From Arthrobacter globiformis NBRC 12137 (GTDB lineage: Bacteria > Actinomycetota > Actinomycetes > Actinomycetales > Micrococcaceae): a stretch of DNA of 64,000 nucleotides. The stretch spans positions 18,221-82,220 of the forward strand of contig NZ_BAEG01000014.1 in the NCBI RefSeq assembly GCF_000238915.1, given 5' to 3'. Positions 33,579 through 43,647 of the stretch are shown here, in pieces (within the stretch, counting starts at the first letter, position 1; each line of letters begins with the position of its first letter). The translations under genes and the position numbers were made by a program. The notes below the pieces were generated by a model. That model saw only the letters and a program-made list of their open reading frames with translations. It was not told the origin of the DNA and ran no database searches.

Positions 33579-34790
33579 ATGAGTCGAACTGGGCATGCGG
33601 AACTGGCCTCCACGGACAACATCGGAAGTCTCTCGCGAGCCGGCGACCTGTTTCAGCTGCTTCGCGATGGGAAGGCCCGAACCCGCGCTGAGCTCGCGTT
33701 GACCACGGGGCTCGCCCGCTCCACGGTGGCCTCACGCATTGACGCACTGATTGCCTCCGGACTGGTCGGTCCCGCGGGTGAGGCGACATCGAGCGGCGGC
33801 AGGCCGCCGTCGCGCTTTGCCTTCAAGCCGGCTGCCCGGGTAGTGCTGGCTGTCGACGTCGGTGCTACACACGTGATCATCGCTGTCACTGACCTGGGCG
33901 GAAAGATCCTCAGTGAACGGCGGTTGGCCCAGGACGTGGCCGAGGGGCCGGAAGCCGTGCTGGGGCGGATCATCACCGATGCGACGTCACTGCTGGCGGT
34001 GACGGGGAGGACTTCGAAGGACCTTGCTGGTGTGGGGATCGGCCTCCCGGGACCCGTGGAGCATGCCACCGGTATGCCCGTGAAGCCGCCCATCATGCCG
34101 GGTTGGGACGGGTTTGATGTGGTCCGCCACGTCCAGGGCTCGTTCCCTGTTCCGGTACTGGTGGACAACGACGTCAATATCATGGCGCTGGGTGAACGTA
34201 CAGCCCACTGGCCGGAGCACGACAATTTCCTGTTCATCAAGGTGGCCACGGGCATTGGCGCCGGCATCATCAGCAGCGGCCAACTGCAGCGCGGCGCCAA
34301 CGGCACGGCGGGGGACCTGGGCCACGTCCGCGTGCCGCGGGGCGATGACGTTCTGTGCCGGTGCGGCAACTATGGCTGCCTTGAGGCGCTCGCGTCGGGC
34401 CCGGCTGTGGCGCGGGCACTGGCGGCGCAGGGCGTTCAGGCGGAGAGCGGAGCCGACGTCCTCAGCCTGGTGGCCGGCGGCAACCTGCAGGCGATCCAGG
34501 CCTTGCGCCAGGCAGGACGGGACGTGGGTGACGTGCTCGCCACGGTGGTGAACCTGCTCAATCCCTCCGTCATTGTCGTTGGCGGAAGCCTGGGCCAGGC
34601 GGGCGAACACCTCATGGCGGGCGTCCGGGAAGTGGTTTACCGAAGGTCCCTGCCCCTGGCCACCACGCACCTGCGCATTGGCCTGTCGATGGCGGGCGGC
34701 CAGGCTGCAGTGCTGGGCGCGAGTCAGATGGTCACCCAGCACGTCCTGTCCCCGGCCGTCATCGAGGCCAGCCTGCAAGCTGCGGGGTAA
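33579..34790 (+). CDS. ROK family transcriptional regulator
   Basis: 403 aa. The N-terminal winged helix (about 17-70) contains RTRAELALTTGLARSTVASR. The ROK sugar-binding domain follows: AVDVGATHVIIAV, GIGLPGPVEHATG, VDNDVNIMALGE, then the zinc motif CRCGNYGCLEALAS. Likely a repressor that releases DNA on binding a sugar or sugar phosphate. It is divergent from the sugar operon and followed 49 bases on by another dehydrogenase gene. The ATG has no strong ribosome site. Confidence 0.92.
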   Translation: MSRTGHAELASTDNIGSLSRAGDLFQLLRDGKARTRAELALTTGLARSTVASRIDALIASGLVGPAGEATSSGGRPPSRFAFKPAARVVLAVDVGATHVIIAVTDLGGKILSERRLAQDVAEGPEAVLGRIITDATSLLAVTGRTSKDLAGVGIGLPGPVEHATGMPVKPPIMPGWDGFDVVRHVQGSFPVPVLVDNDVNIMALGERTAHWPEHDNFLFIKVATGIGAGIISSGQLQRGANGTAGDLGHVRVPRGDDVLCRCGNYGCLEALASGPAVARALAAQGVQAESGADVLSLVAGGNLQAIQALRQAGRDVGDVLATVVNLLNPSVIVVGGSLGQAGEHLMAGVREVVYRRSLPLATTHLRIGLSMAGGQAAVLGASQMVTQHVLSPAVIEASLQAAG

Positions 34791-34839
34791 CGGCCAGCAC
34801 GCACCCCAACATCCAACTGAAGTGAAACGGAGACTTGAA

Positions 34840-35934
34840 TTGAGCAAGTATAAATCGGCGCCCCTGCGGGTCGGCGTCGTTGGCATCGGCTGGGCCGGCC
34901 AGCAGCACATCGAGGCCTACAAGAACCTCGACGGCGTGGAGCTGGTTGCGGTCGCCGCGATGGAAGAGGACCTGCTTAGGAGCATCAAGGACGAGTACAG
35001 CGTCCCCCACACGTTTGCCCGCTGGGAGGACCTGATCGAACTCGACGGGCTCGACGCCGTCAGCGTAGCCGTGCCGACCTTCCTGCACGCCCCGATTGCC
35101 ATCGCGGCGCTTGAACGGGGACTGCACGTCCTGAGCGAAAAGCCCCTGGCACGCAACGGCGAGGAAGGCCTCCAGATGGTGGAAGCGGCGCGTAAAGCCG
35201 GCCGCGTGCTGGACGTGGCCTTCAACCACCGCCGCCGCGGTGACATCCAAAAGCTGAAAGGCATCATCGACGACGGCGAACTCGGCCGGCCGTACTACGC
35301 CAAGGCTTCGTGGCTCCGCCGGCAGGGGATCCCGATGCTGGGCAGCTGGTTCACCAACCCTGCCCTGGCGGGCGGCGGCCCGCTCGCCGACATCGGCGTC
35401 CACGTCCTGGACTATGCCCTGCACCTGCTGGGCGAACCCAGGGTCATCTCCGTCTCGGCGTCGACGCATTCCGAGCTGGGCCCCCGCGGCCTGGGCGGCA
35501 ACGCCCGCTACACCGCCATGAAGTCCTCCCACAAGTTTGAGGTGGAGGACTTCGCGTCGGCGTTCATCCGTCTTGAAGGTGGCGGCACACTGGTCCTCGA
35601 AGCCGGCTGGGCAGCCTACCGGGACGAGGAAGACCTGATGGACTTCACCGTTTACGGGACAGACGGCGGAGCGGAACTCCGCGCCGTCGGGGCCTCCAAC
35701 GTTCCTGTCGCAGATGTCCGGATCTTCAAGGAAAAGGACGGCGAGAACGCCGACTACGTGGTGGTCGCCGAGCCGGGCCGGGCGCACCAGGCTGTGGTGG
35801 AGGACTTTGTGGAAGCCGTCCGCGGTGGCGAGACCGTGTGGGGCGCCCACGACGGCTCGCTCGCCCTGACCCGTGCCCTGGTGCTCGACGCCTGCTACCA
35901 GTCCGCCCTCGAACAGCGCGAAGTGAGGCTCTGA
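34840..35934 (+). CDS. Gfo/Idh/MocA family oxidoreductase (TTG start)
   Basis: 364 aa from a TTG, seven bases after GGAG; earlier in-frame ATGs lie inside the ROK gene. Nucleotide-binding [18 protein letters not shown], signature [12 protein letters not shown], and [20 protein letters not shown] in the catalytic domain. It is the fourth family member of the locus. It is paired with ThuA one base downstream, which recalls the rhizobial ThuB-ThuA trehalose/3-keto-sugar pair. Confidence 0.92.
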   Translation: MSKYKSAPLRVGVVGIGWAGQQHIEAYKNLDGVELVAVAAMEEDLLRSIKDEYSVPHTFARWEDLIELDGLDAVSVAVPTFLHAPIAIAALERGLHVLSEKPLARNGEEGLQMVEAARKAGRVLDVAFNHRRRGDIQKLKGIIDDGELGRPYYAKASWLRRQGIPMLGSWFTNPALAGGGPLADIGVHVLDYALHLLGEPRVISVSASTHSELGPRGLGGNARYTAMKSSHKFEVEDFASAFIRLEGGGTLVLEAGWAAYRDEEDLMDFTVYGTDGGAELRAVGASNVPVADVRIFKEKDGENADYVVVAEPGRAHQAVVEDFVEAVRGGETVWGAHDGSLALTRALVLDACYQSALEQREVRL

Positions 35935-35935
35935 C

Positions 35936-36685
35936 ATGACCGGCAAACTCAACATCCTGGTATGGAACGAAGGTGTCCATGAGGCGAACAACCAGCCGGA
36001 AACCATGGCTGAGATGTACCCCAAGGGCATGCACGGCGCCATCGCCGACGGACTCAAGGGTTTCTACCCCGGCTCCGGCATCACCACCGCCACGCTGGCC
36101 GACGCGGAACACGGCCTGTCCGAGGAGACCCTCGCCGCCACCGACGTGCTCCTGTGGTGGGGGCACGTTGCCCACGGCGAGGTCAGCGACGACGTGGTGG
36201 AGCGGGTCCAGCGCCACGTTCTGGGCGGCATGGGTCTTGTGGTGCTGCACTCCGGGCACTTCGCCAAGATCTTCACTAAACTGCTCGGCACCACATGCTC
36301 CCTGAAGTGGCGGAACGAGGGCGAGCGGGAACTCGTGTGGACGGTGAAGCCGTCGCACCCGATCGCCGCCGGCGTGGAAAGCCCCATCGTGATCCCGAAG
36401 CAGGAGATGTACGGCGAGCTCTTCGACATTCCCGAGCCCGACGACCTCATCTTCATCAGCTCCTTTGAAGGCGGCGAGGTGTTCCGCTCGGGTGTGACGT
36501 TCACGCGCGGCAAGGGCCGGATCTTCTACTTCAGCCCGGGCGACCAGGAGTACCCCGTGTACCACCAGCCGCAGATCCAGCAGGTGATCGCCAACGGCGT
36601 GGGGTGGGTGGCGCAGCCGGGCCGGTTCCGCGAGGCACCGGGCGTCAGCAATGCCCCGCGGGACTGGTTCCTGCAGGCTCCCTAG
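35936..36685 (+). CDS. ThuA-like domain protein
   Basis: 249 aa. ThuA proteins have a class I glutamine-amidotransferase-like fold and in rhizobia act with ThuB in trehalose and related disaccharide use. Visible: [12 protein letters not shown] at the start, [29 protein letters not shown], then [20 protein letters not shown] at the metal- or ligand-binding end. Starts one base after the dehydrogenase stop. Probably works on a keto-sugar intermediate of this locus. Confidence 0.9.
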   Translation: MTGKLNILVWNEGVHEANNQPETMAEMYPKGMHGAIADGLKGFYPGSGITTATLADAEHGLSEETLAATDVLLWWGHVAHGEVSDDVVERVQRHVLGGMGLVVLHSGHFAKIFTKLLGTTCSLKWRNEGERELVWTVKPSHPIAAGVESPIVIPKQEMYGELFDIPEPDDLIFISSFEGGEVFRSGVTFTRGKGRIFYFSPGDQEYPVYHQPQIQQVIANGVGWVAQPGRFREAPGVSNAPRDWFLQAP

Positions 36686-36688
36686 GAC

Positions 36689-36759
36689 CCCGCCGGTCCA
36701 GCGCGAACGCACACTTGGGACCCGCCGGTCCAGCGCGAACGCACACTTGGGACCCGCCG
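36689..36759. repeat. Tandem 32-bp repeat
   Basis: Two identical 32-bp copies (36689-36720 and 36721-36752, core GCGCGAACGCACACTTGGG) plus a seven-base partial third copy, directly after the ThuA stop. Confidence 0.9.
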
Positions 36760-36845
36760 TCTTTCCGCCCTTGGGGGCGCCGCATGATAGCAATAAGGGT
36801 GATGAAACCCCTTGCACGCTCCCAGCACACTGACGTCCGCGCCCT

Positions 36846-38039
36846 ATGAGGGGCGGCACCGGAACGAAGGTTCCCCGCAGCTGGATCCTGCTCGCGTGCA
36901 TCGGACTCATCGCCCTCAACATGCGGGGCCCCTTCGTGGCGGTGGCACCGGTACTGGGTCCAATGCAGCGGGAGCTGGGTTTTTCACCCGTTGAGCTGGG
37001 CCTGCTGACCGGGATTCCGGTCCTGTGCTTCTCGCTCGCGGCGCCGCTTGCCTCGCTGGCCGGGCGCCGGTTCGGGGCGGAGCTGGCCATCACCCTCACG
37101 CTGGCGGGCGTCCTCGCCGGTGTGGCGGTCCGTTCGGCCGGCGGCGGGGCCATGGTGATGGCGGGAACGGTCATCCTGGGCCTGGCCATCACCGTGGGCA
37201 ACATCGCCGTGCCGCTGATCATCCGGCGGGATTTCTCATCGCGGCGCCAAGGGACCGCCATGGGCATCTACACGGCTGCACTGAACGTCGGCTCGTTTGC
37301 CACGTCCGTGGTTACGGCGCCGCTGGCGGAGCTGGCCGGCTGGCGGGCTGCCATTGCGGGCTCTGCGGCCTTCGCCATCGCGGCCGTCGGCGTCTGGATT
37401 TTCGCCTCCGGCCGCCGGGCCTTCATCCCCGCGGCCGACGACGGCACGGGCGGCCCGCCGGCAGCCGGCCGCCCGGCGTCGCGATGGATCACGGTGGGTC
37501 TGACGGTCGGTTTCGCCGGCCAGGCCATCTCCTATTACGGCGTGACCGCCTGGCTGCCCACCCTGCTTTCCGATGAACTCGGCATGACGCCGGCAGCCGC
37601 CGGGGCAGGGTCCTCCCTGTTCCAGATCATGGCCATCGCGGGCGGCCTGGGTGTGCCGCTTGCGGCCCGGTTCATGAGCACGACGGCGGTGGCGGTCACC
37701 TTGGGTGCCATGTGGCTGACCGTTCCGCTGGGGCTGCTGTTCGTTCCCCAGTTGTGGTGGCTGTGGTCCTCGCTCGGGGGAGTGGCGCAGGGCGGAGGCA
37801 TCACACTCATCTTCATCGCCATCATCAAGCTCGCCCGGGACCAGGCGTCCGCGGGCCGGATATCGGCGATCGTCCAGGGTGTGGGCTACGGCGTAGCGGC
37901 GCTGGCCCCGACTGTGGTGGGCTACGTCCACAGCACGTCGGACACCTGGTCCATGCCCCTCCTGGTGATCCTCGGGTCCGTGCTGGCGTTCGTCATTTCA
38001 ACCACGCTGTCCGTACGGAAGGTGCCCCGCCAGCGCTAG
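36846..38039 (+). CDS. MFS transporter, CynX/NimT-like
   Basis: 397 aa with about twelve membrane segments. The N terminus SWILLACIGLIALNMRGPFVAVAPVL is close to the cyanate/2-nitroimidazole transporter group; the MFS loop motif is degenerate (LAGRRFGAE). A Gly/Pro-rich cytoplasmic loop lies near 200-210. Substrate unknown; export or uptake of a small organic anion is possible. The ATG lacks a good ribosome site. Followed by a large inverted repeat. Confidence 0.88.
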   Translation: MRGGTGTKVPRSWILLACIGLIALNMRGPFVAVAPVLGPMQRELGFSPVELGLLTGIPVLCFSLAAPLASLAGRRFGAELAITLTLAGVLAGVAVRSAGGGAMVMAGTVILGLAITVGNIAVPLIIRRDFSSRRQGTAMGIYTAALNVGSFATSVVTAPLAELAGWRAAIAGSAAFAIAAVGVWIFASGRRAFIPAADDGTGGPPAAGRPASRWITVGLTVGFAGQAISYYGVTAWLPTLLSDELGMTPAAAGAGSSLFQIMAIAGGLGVPLAARFMSTTAVAVTLGAMWLTVPLGLLFVPQLWWLWSSLGGVAQGGGITLIFIAIIKLARDQASAGRISAIVQGVGYGVAALAPTVVGYVHSTSDTWSMPLLVILGSVLAFVISTTLSVRKVPRQR

Positions 38040-38075
38040 CTGCGGTCCCGCCGTCGTACATTCCTTAAACCTCAA

Positions 38076-38139
38076 AGCGCGAACTGGCAGCTAACGCCCT
38101 CAAACGTGGGTTTTGGGTCATTAGCTGCCAGCTCGCGCT
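38076..38139. repeat. 19-bp inverted repeat element between convergent genes
   Basis: AGCGCGAACTGGCAGCTAA at 38076-38094 and TTAGCTGCCAGCTCGCGCT at 38121-38139 pair at 18 of 19 positions, with a 26-base loop. There is no coding frame and no classical T-run. Probably a REP-like intergenic element that could also stop transcription in both directions. Confidence 0.85.
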
Positions 38140-38246
38140 GCAAGGTGGTTCCGCTGCCGGGCCGCCTCCCCGGCCTTCGGGGGTGCCTGTTGCGAAGGGC
38201 GTGGCGGCCCGGCGGGCGGAAGTGTGAGACGGTTCAGGGGCGATGC

Positions 38247-39917
<1,671 letters not shown>

Positions 39918-40141
39918 TTCAGTCTCCTTAAAGACGAAAAGGGAAGTTCGACGGCGGGTAGCGGCACTGCGGCAACTAACGCACAAGCCGACGGTCCGGG
40001 CATCCGGCAGCCTGCGTAAAAGGGGCCCTGTGCCCGCCCCCGACCGAGTTCTACGAGGTCATGGGGCCGGCATGGGGAATAGCAGGCAGAGGATCGTCCG
40101 GTCCGCCGGCGGACGCAAGCGCCGCCGTCGAACGCTAAGAG

Positions 40142-41458
40142 TTAGTGGAACTGGCCCTCTTCGGTCGATCCGACCAGGGCGAGGGTGGATGCGTTCGGGT
40201 TGAGCGCAGTGGAGATGTCGTCGAAGTAGCCGGTGCCGACTTCGCGCTGGTGCTTGGTTGCGGTGTAGCCGCGGGACTCGGAGGCGAATTCCTTTTCCTG
40301 GAGTTCGACGTAGGCGCTCATGCCTTCGCGGGCGTAGCCGTGGGCGAGGTCAAACATCGAGTAGTTCAGGGCGTGGAACCCGGCCAGGGTGATGAACTGG
40401 AACGTGAAGCCCATGGCGCCGAGTTCGCGCTGGAACTTGGCGATGGTGGCGTCGTCCAGGTGCTTGCGCCAGTTGAACGACGGCGAGCAGTTGTAGGAGA
40501 GCATCTGGTCCGGGAACTCGGCCTTGACGGCTTCGGCGAACTTCTTGGCAAGCTCGAGGTCCGGGGTTCCGGTTTCCATCCAGATCAGGTCCGAGTACGG
40601 GGCGTAGGCCTTGGCGCGGGCGATGCAGGGTTCGATGCCGTTGCGGACCTTGTAGAAGCCTTCCGGGGTGCGTTCGCCGGTGATGAATTCCTGGTCGCGT
40701 TCGTCGACGTCGGAGGTGATCAGGGTGGCTGCCTCGGCGTCGGTGCGGGCGATGACGACGGACGGGGTGCCGGCGACGTCGGCGGCGAGGCGGGCCGCGT
40801 TCAGGGTCCGGACGTGCTGCTGGGTGGGGATGAGGACCTTGCCGCCGAGGTGGCCGCACTTCTTCTCCGAGGCGAGCTGGTCCTCCCAGTGAACGCCCGA
40901 GGCGCCGGCCTGGATCATGGACTTCATCAGCTCGTAGGCGTTCAGAGGACCGCCGAAGCCGGCCTCGGCGTCGGCGACGATTGGCACCAGCCAGTCCTCG
41001 ACGGTCTGGATGCCTTCGGAGAACTCGATCTGGTCGGCGCGGAGCAGGGCGTTGTTGATGCGGCGGACCACCGTGGGAACAGAATTCGCCGGGTACAGGG
41101 ACTGGTCCGGGTAGGTGTGGCCGGAGTTGTTGGCGTCGGCGGCCACCTGCCAGCCGGAGAGGTAGATGGCGCGCAGGCCCGCCTTGACCTGCTGGACGGC
41201 CTGGTTGCCGGTGAGGGCGCCGAGGGCGTTGGTGTACTTGCCTTCCTTGTGCTCCTCGGTGAGCTGCTTCCACAGCTTCTCGGAGCCGCGCTTGGCAAGG
41301 GTGTGCTCTTCGGAGACGCGGCCGCGGAGACGGACGACGTCGGCGGCGGAGTAGTCCCGAGTGACGCCTTCCCAGCGCGGGTTGGCAGCCCACTCGAGCT
41401 CCAGTGCGGCGGCCTGCTGCTCGGGCGTCTGCTGGTTGGGCTCAAATGCTGCAGTCAT
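40142..41458 (-). CDS. aceA: Isocitrate lyase
   Basis: 438 aa from the ATG preceded by AAGGAG. Splits isocitrate into glyoxylate and succinate, allowing growth on acetate or fatty acids. The catalytic signature KKCGHLGG carries Cys201; metal and substrate residues are in [10 protein letters not shown] and the [10 protein letters not shown] loop. Full length. Divergent from the RamB-type regulator at 41621/41648, with a palindromic intergenic region. Confidence 0.97.
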   Translation of the reverse strand: MTAAFEPNQQTPEQQAAALELEWAANPRWEGVTRDYSAADVVRLRGRVSEEHTLAKRGSEKLWKQLTEEHKEGKYTNALGALTGNQAVQQVKAGLRAIYLSGWQVAADANNSGHTYPDQSLYPANSVPTVVRRINNALLRADQIEFSEGIQTVEDWLVPIVADAEAGFGGPLNAYELMKSMIQAGASGVHWEDQLASEKKCGHLGGKVLIPTQQHVRTLNAARLAADVAGTPSVVIARTDAEAATLITSDVDERDQEFITGERTPEGFYKVRNGIEPCIARAKAYAPYSDLIWMETGTPDLELAKKFAEAVKAEFPDQMLSYNCSPSFNWRKHLDDATIAKFQRELGAMGFTFQFITLAGFHALNYSMFDLAHGYAREGMSAYVELQEKEFASESRGYTATKHQREVGTGYFDDISTALNPNASTLALVGSTEEGQFH

Positions 41459-41587
41459 CTTTGTCTCCTTGTTAGCTCCCGGGCCATTCCGGGAAGTTTT
41501 TCCGGGCTGACCGTCCCTGCGCCTTTGCAGGTCCGGCCAGTTTCCGGAGGGGGTTTTCCTTCGTGACACCTACTTTTCTGCACTTCC

Positions 41588-41631
41588 AAAGCGCTTTCTA
41601 GAGGAAAAAGCTGGAAAGAAATGCGTTTCTT
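41588..41631. promoter_or_regulatory. Palindromes in the aceA-ramB divergent promoter
   Basis: AAAGCGCTTT at 41588-41597 is a perfect 10-bp palindrome, and AAGAAA-TGCG-TTTCTT (41616-41631) is a second inverted repeat overlapping the upstream candidate start of the regulator. Both are plausible binding sites for the RamB-type regulator. Neither matches the published corynebacterial RamB box closely. Confidence 0.45.
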
Positions 41632-41647
41632 CGCGTATTCTTCAGAA

Positions 41648-43135
41648 ATGTCGCCTTCAAGCTGGAACAGGGAAGTTTCGCAGCCGCCGTCGTCCCCGCC
41701 GGCAGCCGAACTGGACGTCATTGCGCTGGGCCGCCGGGTGCGCCACCTGCGCAAGCAGGCGGGCCTGACACTCGATGACCTGAGTGCCGCCGTCGGGACT
41801 GCACCGAGCCAGCTGAGCCTCATTGAAAACGGCAAGCGGGAACCAAAACTCGGGCTGCTGCAGCACCTGGCCGGGGCGCTCGGCGTGGGCATTGACCAGC
41901 TGCTGGGAGCCGAGCCGCCCAGCCGCCGGGCGGGCCTGGAAATCGAGCTCGAACGGTACCAGCGCGGACCGCTGTACGAGTCCCTGAACCTGCCCAAAAT
42001 CCGCATCAGTTCGCGGTTGCCGATGGATGTCCTGGAGGCCCAGGTGGGACTGCTGCACGAGCTCGAACGCAAGATGAACGAGCAGGTGGCGACGCCGGAG
42101 GAAGCCCGCCGCGCGAACGGTGAACTGCGGGCCATGATGCGCGAACGCGGCAACTACTTTCCGGAGTACGAGGCCGAGGCGCAAAAGGTGCTCAAGGAGG
42201 TCGGTTACACGACCGGACCGCTGAGCCAGCACGTCATCGCAGACATCGCGGAGCACCTCGGATTCACCCTCCACCATGTGGGTGACCTGCCGCATTCCAC
42301 CCGTTCGGTGACGGATTTGAAGAACCGCAGAATTTACCTGACGCAGAGCGAGCGGCAGGACCATGACCCGCGCTCCGTGCTGCTGCAGGCCCTGGGCCAC
42401 TACGTCCTGGGGCATGAGACGCCCCGGAACTACGGTGATTTCCTGGCCCAGCGGGTGGCTACGAACTATTTCGCAGCGGCGCTCCTGCTGCCGGAGCAGG
42501 CCACCGTGGAATTTTTGCAAAAAGCCAAATCGGCGAAGGAGATCGCGGTGGAGGACATCCGCGACGCCTTCGCCGTGTCGTACGAGACGGCCGCCCACCG
42601 ATTCACCAACCTGGCCACCAAACACCTGGGCATCACCACGCATTTCCAGAAGACCCACCAGAGCGGGATCATTTACAAGGCCTACGAGAACGACGGCGTC
42701 AACTTCCCGCAGGACCACACAGGGGCCATCGAAGGGCAGCCGTCCTGCAAGGCCTGGACCTCCCGCGCCGTGTTCGACGTCCCGGACAAGTTCAGCGCCT
42801 ACAGCCAGTACACCGACACGCCGTCAGGCACGTACTGGTGTACGGCGCGCACGGACCGGTCGGCCACCGGGCAGTTCTCGCTGAGCATCGGGGTCCCGTA
42901 CCAGCACGTGAAGTGGTTCCGCGGCCGGGAGACGACGGCCCGGGCAACGTCCAACTGCCCCGACCCCAACTGCTGCAAACGGCCCCCGGCGGCGCTGACA
43001 TCCGAGTGGGCGGGCAACGCCTGGCCGTCCGCGCGGGCCCACTCCCACCTGCTGGCCGCCATGCCCCCGGGCGCCTTTCCCGGCGTGGACGAGACAGAGG
43101 TGTACACGTTCCTGCAGGCCCACTCGGGAAGCTGA
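41648..43135 (+). CDS. ramB: RamB-type XRE family regulator of acetate metabolism
   Basis: About 495 aa from ATG 41648; an in-frame ATG at 41621 adds nine residues but lies in a palindrome. N-terminal XRE helix-turn-helix (RVRHLRKQAGLTLDDLSAAV, then QLSLIENGKREPKLG). Next comes an IrrE/ImmA-like domain (QALGHYVLGHE), then a short-chain acyl-CoA regulator domain (NYFAAALLLP) and C-terminal cysteines (CPDPNCCKRPP). In corynebacteria and mycobacteria RamB represses aceA/aceB. It is divergent from aceA here, so the same control is a strong inference. Confidence 0.9.
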   Translation: MSPSSWNREVSQPPSSPPAAELDVIALGRRVRHLRKQAGLTLDDLSAAVGTAPSQLSLIENGKREPKLGLLQHLAGALGVGIDQLLGAEPPSRRAGLEIELERYQRGPLYESLNLPKIRISSRLPMDVLEAQVGLLHELERKMNEQVATPEEARRANGELRAMMRERGNYFPEYEAEAQKVLKEVGYTTGPLSQHVIADIAEHLGFTLHHVGDLPHSTRSVTDLKNRRIYLTQSERQDHDPRSVLLQALGHYVLGHETPRNYGDFLAQRVATNYFAAALLLPEQATVEFLQKAKSAKEIAVEDIRDAFAVSYETAAHRFTNLATKHLGITTHFQKTHQSGIIYKAYENDGVNFPQDHTGAIEGQPSCKAWTSRAVFDVPDKFSAYSQYTDTPSGTYWCTARTDRSATGQFSLSIGVPYQHVKWFRGRETTARATSNCPDPNCCKRPPAALTSEWAGNAWPSARAHSHLLAAMPPGAFPGVDETEVYTFLQAHSGS

Positions 43136-43647
43136 CCGGCGCTCTGTCCGATCAGGCGGGTTTTCCACGACCCTCTCGCAGTTCCTGCAGCGCATCCCGG
43201 AACGCTCTCTCAGCCGTCAGTCCAGGAAGGGCAACCCAAGGCCGTTCTCCGTCCGCCACAGCCTGGCCTCCTTGACCGCATTCTTGGCGTCTCGCCGGTG
43301 CAGCTTTTTTGCGCCCAATGCGGGAAGGTAGGGAGTCCCCAGCGCGCTAGCAGTCCCGCGTCAGGCTGGGCGCGGGCCGTTCTGGGTGACAAATGACTAC
43401 TGCCACGTGGCTGGGAGCTGAGCGTCACGCATGACAGGTTTATAGCGGGCATCCCCATTTGGAAGCCCGGAAATCCGCGGATCCCCCTGCCCCAACAGCC
43501 CAAGAACTTGCTGTACGTGACGCCATGAGGCCGGCGAAAAGCCCTTCACCGTCGTCGTTCCCGTCCAAGAGCTGAAACCCCCGCCAAGGTGAGCGGACTA
43601 TATTGGCCCTTGTCAGCCCACCAACCTGATTGCGGGAGCGTGCACCC
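43136..43647. other. Intergenic region with repeat and possible gene remnant
   Basis: 512 bases without a convincing complete gene. 43168-43212 resembles the ACGCTCTCTCA repeat seen at 47303. On the minus strand, 43217-43372 keeps an open frame ending KKLHRRDAKNAVKEARLWRT and GLGLPFLD, bounded upstream by a stop and without a start, which looks like the tail of a lost gene. The rest, up to the poxB ribosome site (GGGAG near 43633), shows nothing I can name. Confidence 0.4.

Noticed and set aside
36689..36759. CRISPR array
   Set aside because: Tandem 32-bp units abut without spacers and no cas genes are present.
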